Part shown: one piece after another, positions 12,301-21,200 of the stretch
How the letters are laid out: each line of letters starts with the position of its first letter
Position numbering within the stretch: position 1 is the first letter of the stretch
From: Xiphias gladius
Taxonomy: Eukaryota; Chordata; Actinopteri; Istiophoriformes; Xiphiidae
Direction of reading: 5' to 3'
Assembly: GCF_016859285.1 (NCBI RefSeq)
Contig: NC_053414.1
Location: 24,744,530 to 24,808,529 of the forward strand
Length of the DNA: 64,000 nucleotides
Notes under the pieces: generated by a model
Database searches by the model: none
What the model saw: only the letters and a program-made list of their open reading frames with translations
What the model was told of the DNA's origin: nothing
Program-made: the position numbers and the translations under genes

Positions 12301-15300
12301 TGTCTAGTAATGGCAGATTAGGCATCCAACACTGACGTGGATTTGCCCCTTCTGCAATGTCCTTGAGAGAAAAATGAGATCCGACCAGTGGACCTGTTTA
12401 TATAGCCAATGATGAGCTCTAAAATTAATATAAAAGTTTGCAGTATCATTTGTCAATTTTATTGATTATTATTTTATTTTCAGGACATAGGTTAAAATGC
12501 TTTCGCTATCACACTTTTAAAGCATTTTTGTTTCTACATTTCTCTTAAACGTACTTAGTAAGGATGAAAACATGACCTCTACCATACTGTAAATCACTTA
12601 AGAGAGCTATAGACCTTATTTACGGTATGTTATATAATTCATGGGCTGCTATAGTTTACTGTGCGGTACTTCAGCCTAAGGTTAGTTTCTTCCCATTAGA
12701 CTGATTAGACACTGATGCAGCCATCACTGTGTTTCCAGGCCAAATTCAAGTACCCCAATCTAATTACTTTGCTGTAAGGCAGCTTCCCATCTCAGTCCCC
12801 CTAAGCTTTCTACTGAAGTAAGATTACACTACTGATTTTGGTTTAGAAGTATGTAGTGTCATTAACAGTGCAAGCCCAGGCAAATGCACATCTTTAGACA
12901 GAGACAAATCGGATGTCAAAAGATGGTATTCATCTGATGCCAGTGAGTTTGCTTCCAAAAGCATTTATTTATTATTGCAGGCAGTTACTTAATGGTTACT
13001 GTTTTATAATGTGATACCTTGGTAGACAAAGCATTAACCTTTGCATTTCTGATAAAATGTGGGTAATTAAAACAATTTAAACTTAGAAATGATGATTTTT
13101 TTTTTTTTTTTTTTCCACTATTTGGCTTATATACAATACATTAATGTCTTTAATTAAGAAACTATGAACATCATTACCAGATCTGTCTGAATTGAGGACC
13201 TGACTAATTAATCTTTCACACCCCTTCATCTTTATTGACTTTGAAGTGGACATAACCAAATCATTCTCCAGGATGTAAACAACGTTGCAGGTCAATAAAC
13301 AGTCACTGTTATCCCCTCCATGCTGTACATGTCCTGCTGGTGTGAACACTTTGTCAATTTAGACCTGGCAGTCTTTCCCGTTGAGCTATATTGGTATCCA
13401 GGAGAACGAGGTCTTTATTGGTGTCTTATCTGGGCTAAAAAGGATCAAGCTAAGAGGATCAGTATCTGGCTGACCACATGGAGATGTTGTGGTCTGTAGC
13501 TGTGGAAACTTTAAGGAGGAGTGTGCTTTACTGGAGGCACTCATTCAGACAAACAATACTTTCAGAGTTTTCAGCCTGGTTGTATTGATGATGTTGTTAC
13601 AGGTCAATATTAAATAATAAGTATTGGACAAGGGCACGTTGAAGAGGGCAGCCTCTCCTTCTTTACTTGTTTACATGATTATGTAATCTGTGAATAATAA
13701 TCCAATTTTAAATACGTATTATCCATAATCCATTTCCATCAGAGAAGTAAGTCCAGAAATGCAACAGAAAACCCAAAAGTTTTCTTAGAAAATCAAAGGC
13801 AAAGAGACTTAATGGCACTGGACAAGTGATTTGATCAGCAAGTTCATTTTTGAAAGTTCAGTAACTGCTCAGAAACAACAATATCAACTAACGTAATAAA
13901 AGAATAAGTGGACATAAAACATACCAAACTCTTTTCTCTCCCTCTTAAGTAAAAAACTGGGCTTTTTTAGTCCTTTTATCATTTTAGACAGAGGAATAGA
14001 TCAGTCAAAGTCAAAAAGCTTCCCTACTGGCTACTTATTATTGCTCATAACTCCTATCTCTTGATAACCAGTTAGGAAGGCTGTGTTGTTGCAGTAACCT
14101 CTCTGTGCCATCTACAGCTCTGCCTCTTCCTCCATTCATTAAATCCCTCTCTCCCTCCTCCCTCAGTGCTGTGCTCAGACAGGGTGGGCCAGGTCACCAA
14201 GACGTATCATGACATTAAGGCAGTCACCCACCTGCTGGAGGAGGTAAGAGAGAGACACTCAGCAGATGAACAGGATAAAAGGGGATTAAACTTATCTGCC
14301 TCACTGACAATCGCTGTTTGTTTTTATCAGATTTGTTCCAAAAATGTCAGTACAACTGTGATTTCCTCACTACAACTAATATATACATTTCCTACATCAT
14401 AGATGTTGTTTATCAAAATAAATGCAGTGTTTTGTATCACTTTGCAGAAAGAGCGGGATCTTGAGTTAGCAGCACGGATCGGTCAGTCCCTCCTGAAGCA
14501 AAACCAAAAGCTAACAGCACGCAATGAAATGCTGGATGAACAGCTTGAAATTGCAAAAGAGGAGGTATAAACAAACCTCATTATGCACACTTCTGCAGTC
14601 ACATCGACCTACATGATCTGTGTTATGTTAAGTTTGCTGAGCTCAAGTGATCATGACTTATTTTCTAGATTGCTCAACTTCGTCATGAGCTCTCGATGAG
14701 AGACGACCTCCTCCAGTTCTACGCGAGCACTGAAGAGAATGAGAACGCTGAATCGCTCTCACCGTGAGTAAAACATACACATTCATGTACACAGAGGTTG
14801 ATGAATGGCTGACTACTGGTAATATTTAGCCTCATGAAAGCATGTAGTATTTAGTTTGTTTTAAAACAAAGTGGGGGTTTGTGACAGTCTAGAAACGTAC
14901 ATTAATAAACTGCAAACCTACAATAATAATCCAGTTTTAAATACTTATTATCCATAATCCATTTCCATCAGAGGAGCACATCCAGAAATGCAACAGAAAA
15001 ACCCAAACTTTTAATAGAACATCAGAGGCAAAGAGACTTTACAGTAGATAAGTAGGATTAAATTAAGATTAAAAAATAAGTAGGATTTACAGTAATTCAT
15101 ACCATGAAAGACTTGAGCAGTTACCATGCTTTAACTGAAAATACTCATCTTATCTCCCTTTCAGAACGTAAAGAACAACCTCTTAGTTGTTGATATGTCC
15201 TATAGATATGTCCTATAGTTGTCTTTGTCCTTAAATTTGTCTTTATGATTTGCTTTTTTTGCTTAATGAAACTTTTTCAAGCAACAGAAAAAACAATATT

Positions 15301-18175
15301 TTCTTGTTTATCTAACATAAGCCTAAAAGAAACATGTAATTTATAACTGCAGGGTAACAATAATGCTCACACAGAATAGGTAAGAGGGTAGACATTATGC
15401 ACAAGATATTTATAACAAAAAACGAGATTCCTAAATAATCCCAAATGTCCACTCTGAAGAATGTTGCTTTATATTCTTGCTCATTACACTCAGTCTGTGC
15501 GTAAGTAAACATACGTCAGAACAGTCTCCACTGATCCTCTCAATGTTTCCGGCTAAGCCTTCTACTTAACTCCTTCCCATCAGCAGTTAATCATTACCAC
15601 TATTCACTGGTGTTCTCTTTTCATTTCTTTTCTTTCGGCCAGCCACTTAAGCCTTTTTAGGGGCATCAATTACTACTCAATTAAAAATCAACTTATTTTT
15701 CTTCGGTTGTCTAAGGTTGACGTTTGTCCATCAATTCTGCTTAAATGTAGTTCTGCTTTCTTAAGAAGTGAAGCACTGTTAGAAAGAGATAACAAGACAG
15801 TCAGTAATCAGTCGTTTTCTGATTTCAGATCAGGAATTATTGTGATAGTTTTTCACTATTAGTTTTTCACAAAACTTCTTTAAGGTCAAATTAACGGCCA
15901 TGTGACTTTATTGCAAAAGAATTGAGTATTCGTGATTATATACAGTTTAAGGTTATGCATTTTTTTCTAAAGATGTTTTTTTCTAATAATGAAAAAGGTG
16001 AGTTGTATAATGCAGACACCTTTTTTTTTCTTGTTACAGGATAAAAAGGAACGAATCATGCAGTTCTCTCAGCAACTTCGTCCACTATGACTTCCTGCAG
16101 CAGAAACTGAAGGGTTTAGAGGAAGAGAACCGCAAACTGAGATTAGAGGTATGCAATGTTACAAGTTCTCACACAGAATAAAATGAAAGGAAAGGTGCTC
16201 ATACATACAGGATGTCATTATCATTTTCATGGTCATCATAAATTGTAGCTTGTGATATTGTTTATATTGTTTGTTTTAGTCCTAAACAAATAATTTCTAT
16301 CATACAGTGACATTTATTTGATGAAAATTGGTTACAAATTCTAGAAATGCAGTAAGCATTCTCATTTCACATTTGATAATGCAAAAATAAACCCACTTCT
16401 AAACATAAATAATTCATTAACGTGATGCCAAGGAGGAGTTGAGCCAATTTTTGCGGATTGTTATATTACTGTGTAGGGTTGCATCAGGTGTACTGGGGAT
16501 GTGAATTTAACAAATACATGACGTAGCAAAATATCAGAGATGTAATGATTCACAAAATGTATAGTTTAATAAAACATAATACAGTCATGCTTACCCTAGC
16601 ATTAAAAGCTCTATTTTGACATCAACAATGCAGGCTAATGAGCTCACAACAGAGACGACCAACTACGAGGAGCAAGAGCAGGAGCTGATGATGGTGTGTG
16701 TGGAAGAGCTCTGTAAGTGTTACAGTCTTGATTCAGTAACTGAAAATAATGTAACTGTAACTCTATTACAAGTGTATTTATCTGACTTGGGTGTTTCAGC
16801 ATCTGTCAATAAGCAGGTGTTCGACCTGTCAGAGGAGTTAGCACGGAAAGTAGAGGACTCTCTCCGACAGCAGGAGGAGATCAGCTCACTGCTCGCTCAG
16901 ATTGTGGACCTGCAAGCCCGCTGCAAAGGGGTGAGAGGGACACACCACACACAAATTCTCCGGGCAAGGTGTCCTAAAGGAGCACTTACTGACTTCATAT
17001 AAAGTTCTGTAATAGATGTCATTTGCTTTCTGATTCCATGTTCTTTATGCATTGACCAATGGACTAATGTCAGATCACAGTATAACTATTTTTACTTTAT
17101 TCACTCTGTCCTTCTAGCTCAGCCATGAGAATGAGGAGCTGAACCAACACCTGAGTGCCTTCCGTGAGAGCCAGATAAAACTTAAATCAGAGGCAAGTCA
17201 CTTACTCTCAAATACTCCCAGTGACTGCAACAACATACTCAGTTTTGTTTTCCTGTCTGAATGGCTGAATGGTTGTCAGGATTTAGACACAGGAGGCTGA
17301 AACATAGACAGTTGCAAAGGTAACTCACAGCACTTTGGGTAATTGTGGGCATTTAACAAACCAGAATATGCGGAAAGCAAAGGCATGCAGAAATAGAAAC
17401 ATGTTTTCAACCTTAGAAAAAGCGCATGTCAGCTGGTCTAAGAGCCCCCGTATGGTTTCCCTTGAAACCCTTCTCTACATCCTGTCAACTGCCTGTGTCT
17501 GTGTATCTTTTGCAGAAGCAGACCTCAGCCTTAATATGTTCAACTCCTCCTGTGTTTGACTGACTTCTCTCCCCCTGTCTGCAGCTCAAGGACCTGCAGG
17601 ACAAGTACTCACAGTGTGAGGACATGCTCCACGAGGCCCGAGAGGACATTAAAAACCTGCGGAACAAGAGCCTGCCCAACAGCACGGTGCAGCGGTACAC
17701 TGCGCTGGCCTCTGTCCTGCCCATGGACTCACTAGCAGCTGAGATAGAAGGCACCTTCCGCAAAGGCCTGGACGCCCCGGCTCCCTCAGAATACAAGTGA
17801 GTCTGTCCTTTTGTGTGTGTGTGTTCACACCTGTGGATAGCTGCATTTGAATTTCCCTTAACCATTCCTATAGCTAAATAAAGTTTAGGATTCAGAAAAG
17901 GGACCAGAGTGCAACAAGCTGAGGTTTTTTTTTGTTTTTTTTTTGTTTTTTGTAAGTGAAAGTTTGTGTTTGTGTCATACTCAGCATACATATGGGCAGC
18001 AGAAAAATGGTTAAATGATGTAGGACTGGTTTGAGAAATTTCTGTGGGTGTTTTGATACTTTTTTCCACTGCAAAAAACTTGTCACTGTGGGGTTTCACT
18101 GTAACTGGCACAAATCCAAGCTGAGTACAGCTGCTGTTCTCTGCAAAGGACAGCTCACTGTCACGTTATATATAT

Positions 18176-18211
<36 letters not shown>

Positions 18212-21200
18212 CTTTAAGTGATTCTATATTTAATGCCAAAAATAAAAAAGTACTTATGGTTTCTGAACATCAAGCAGTGAAGTATGAAATTTACAGACAG
18301 TATAACTGATTATTTTAAGGAATAAAATTGAGAAATCACATTACATATGTTGGTTTGGTTGAGGTGTGGTAGAAGAAAGTGCCCCTGAGGCTATGCTTAG
18401 TAGCTATATATATATGTTTATCAGTAAAATACACTAATATTAACAGTGATGGAAAGTAACTTAGTCCATTTATTCAGGTACTGTACTTAAGTACAATTTT
18501 GAAGCACTTGTACTTTACCTGTGTATTTCTATGCTATTTCATACTTTTACTTGACCACATTTTAGAGAGAAATATTGTACTTTTTACTCCACTACACTCA
18601 TCTGACAACTATAGTTATTAGTTACTTTAAAGGCTGAGATTTTAAATCAAATCAAGTTTATAAAAGTGTTATTTTTATGTAATATTAGCCATGAGTGATT
18701 ATCAAACTGCAGCAGTTCTTCCTTGCTGTCACTGTCTTAATTCTTCTCCCTCTTTCCCAGGAAACAGAATAGAGTTTTCTTCTTTTTTGCAGTGTGTTCC
18801 TGGGGGAAAAAAAGATCAAAACAGAGTATATTTTAATCAGCCTATAAAAAGACAGTTTTGAACAAGTTGTTGGAGTCTATTGAGCCTTTTCTCCACAGCA
18901 AAATGATCAGCGTAAATGAAAATGAAACAGCATACCTTCTTTCGCGTCCTTTTCAGCCAATTCCTCCCTGAGTCTGATCTCCAGGGCCTCCCATTTTATT
19001 TGCCACTGTTTCTCACTCTGATTAGGTGCATCGTCTTTCTGGCTCATTCTGACCACCGTTTGTAAGTGCTCCCTTTTAAGAGTCAGCAGTTCCTTCATGT
19101 ACCTAATGATAATTTTTTTCTTTTTCAATATCACCTCTCCCTGGTCCTGGCACCTCTCCTGCATTTCTTTGATCTCAGTGGTTATTTTTTTTCTCTCTAA
19201 ATCTCCATCTTTCCCTCTCTGACTCTAATTCATTCAAGGTGTTGTTAAAAGCAGCTCGGAGCCTTTCATTCTCTTTCTTCTCTGTGGTTTCAGCAGCCGT
19301 CCATACATCCTGCAACCGTTTGATCTCATTTGTAGCGCGGATGTATTTTCTCCTGAGTACCCTCTGTAAACTTCTGTTTTGATGCACAAGTTTACCCTTT
19401 TCCTCTACCCTGCTGATCTTCATGCGCTTGAATATCGCAGCCTGCTTCTTCAGATCGGTGTTCATTGGGGCCAGCTTCCGATTGGTTTTCTTAGCTGACT
19501 GGAGGGCTTGTCGAAGTGCAGGCACCTCTGTGTCTACAGCTGGCCCGTATCCATGGGGCTGTTGTTTTGCAGCATTGTTATGCTGCTTTTTCTAATTGAC
19601 AGAAATATACAATTAGTCTTCAGCTAAAATTCCAATCATAAATTTACAGTAAATGTATTGTAGCTTTTTCAATCTGTTGTCAAAGAAAACTGTAGCTATA
19701 GATAGCTACCTTTCATTAAAGACAACACCATTTCACTTCAAGTCTGTCAGACAGTTTCAGTCATACACCACAGTATAAATTGTTTGATTTAAGCCAGGGA
19801 TGAAGATCTTGTGGGGAAGTAGTATTAGTGCAAGTTTGATTATTAATCAAGACTTTTCTTTCTCACAGTTTAGAATTCCTCCACTGATCGTGTCATCTGT
19901 TCATAAAATATTTTCTATATTATTATATATTATTATTATTAACATTATGTATCAGTAATATATCTGTTTCAATCACTTTGGCAAACAAAACACATTTGGT
20001 CCACTCCACTTCATAAACAACCTACCAAAACCAAAAATGTTCTTTTCTTTTTGTGTTTATTTAATTGTTTCAAACAATCTGCCTCTCTTGGAGGTTAAGA
20101 TTATGCTGATTTGCAATGGTGTGGTACAATTTTTTCTACACATCCAATGAAAATAATTTTTTCATGCAAATAAGGATAAATTGCAGCGAGAAGTGCTTAG
20201 ACATTAAATGAATCAGGCCTTTCACACAGCCTTCGTTGGTTACAGTACGTTAAAATGCAAAATTCCACTTTTACTTAATAGGTCAGTGAAAAAAGGACAA
20301 GAGTAATCTGTTTAAAGATCCTAAGCGCAAATGAGCAGATGAGAAAATCTTACCATATTTTTTCTCCTTTCTCTGCCCCCCATGACGACTGAAGGAAGAT
20401 ATTATAGTGTACCGCGTGCGGAAGATCAAGATGTCAGACAAAGGGGGTTTTTTTTGTTGATATTTGAATTTTTATGCTCAGGAGCTGTTCATTCCAGGAT
20501 TGAGGCTCAAAGTTTATTTTTGACCTCAGAAACAGAAGTTGAGAAAATAAGCTCACCCAAGGTCCATTTAGTAGCTCTTCTGGAATATTTGATCATATCA
20601 CTTCTCCCCAGTTTTGATGTTAAGTTTTCGTTTTTATCTGATTTTTGTTCTGTCAAACTATTTTTTCCAAGGTCAAGAGTGAAAATGGAGGAGAAGTCCT
20701 AAAAAGGCCCTGAAAACTTATTTTTTTACCCCATCTTAATCAGCCTCTTACTATTAACAATGGGATACTACACTAAACACGATTTAGTTAAACAGTTTCT
20801 GTTATTTCACATGAGGGCTTTCTGTATTTCCATACTTCATTCGGTATTTAGCAACATTTGAATGAAAATCTGGTCACAGTTTTGGGGTTGTTTGTTTATG
20901 TTGCCAGATAACTGTCAATCATATCTGCTCAAACTCACCCATGCCATGTTTTTGAGTGTTAAAGAACACCCAAGGATGTTATTTTCCAAACTGTAACCTT
21001 GATTCTTGCTTATTAATCGTGATTTTTTTAAAATGTTGTAGAGAAAAACTTGAAATTCGAAAACAAGTTTTCACGATGGTGGAGACCTACAGGATTTCTC
21101 CTCTAGTGAAAACCCAGATGGCGGCTGCAGTCATTCAAAAACCATAGAATCGTTTCTCATTGTTATTTATTCAAAATCACAGAGGTATTGGAATAAGTTG

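Larger units (their letters stand above)
3978..14166 (+). other. Large hap1 intron (10.2 kb) holding repeats and the alternative first exon
   Basis: This is the longest intron of the gene. Besides the exon at 9476-9635 it holds a foldback, two MITE-like elements, copies of dispersed repeats (listed separately), homopolymer T runs near 4191-4210 and 4642-4657, and otherwise AT-rich DNA in which I see no further gene. Confidence 0.6.

Noticed and set aside
17485-18111. 208-codon open frame on the minus strand
   Set aside because: It is the antisense shadow of a hap1 exon and its intron, with low-complexity lysine runs and no splice or family support.
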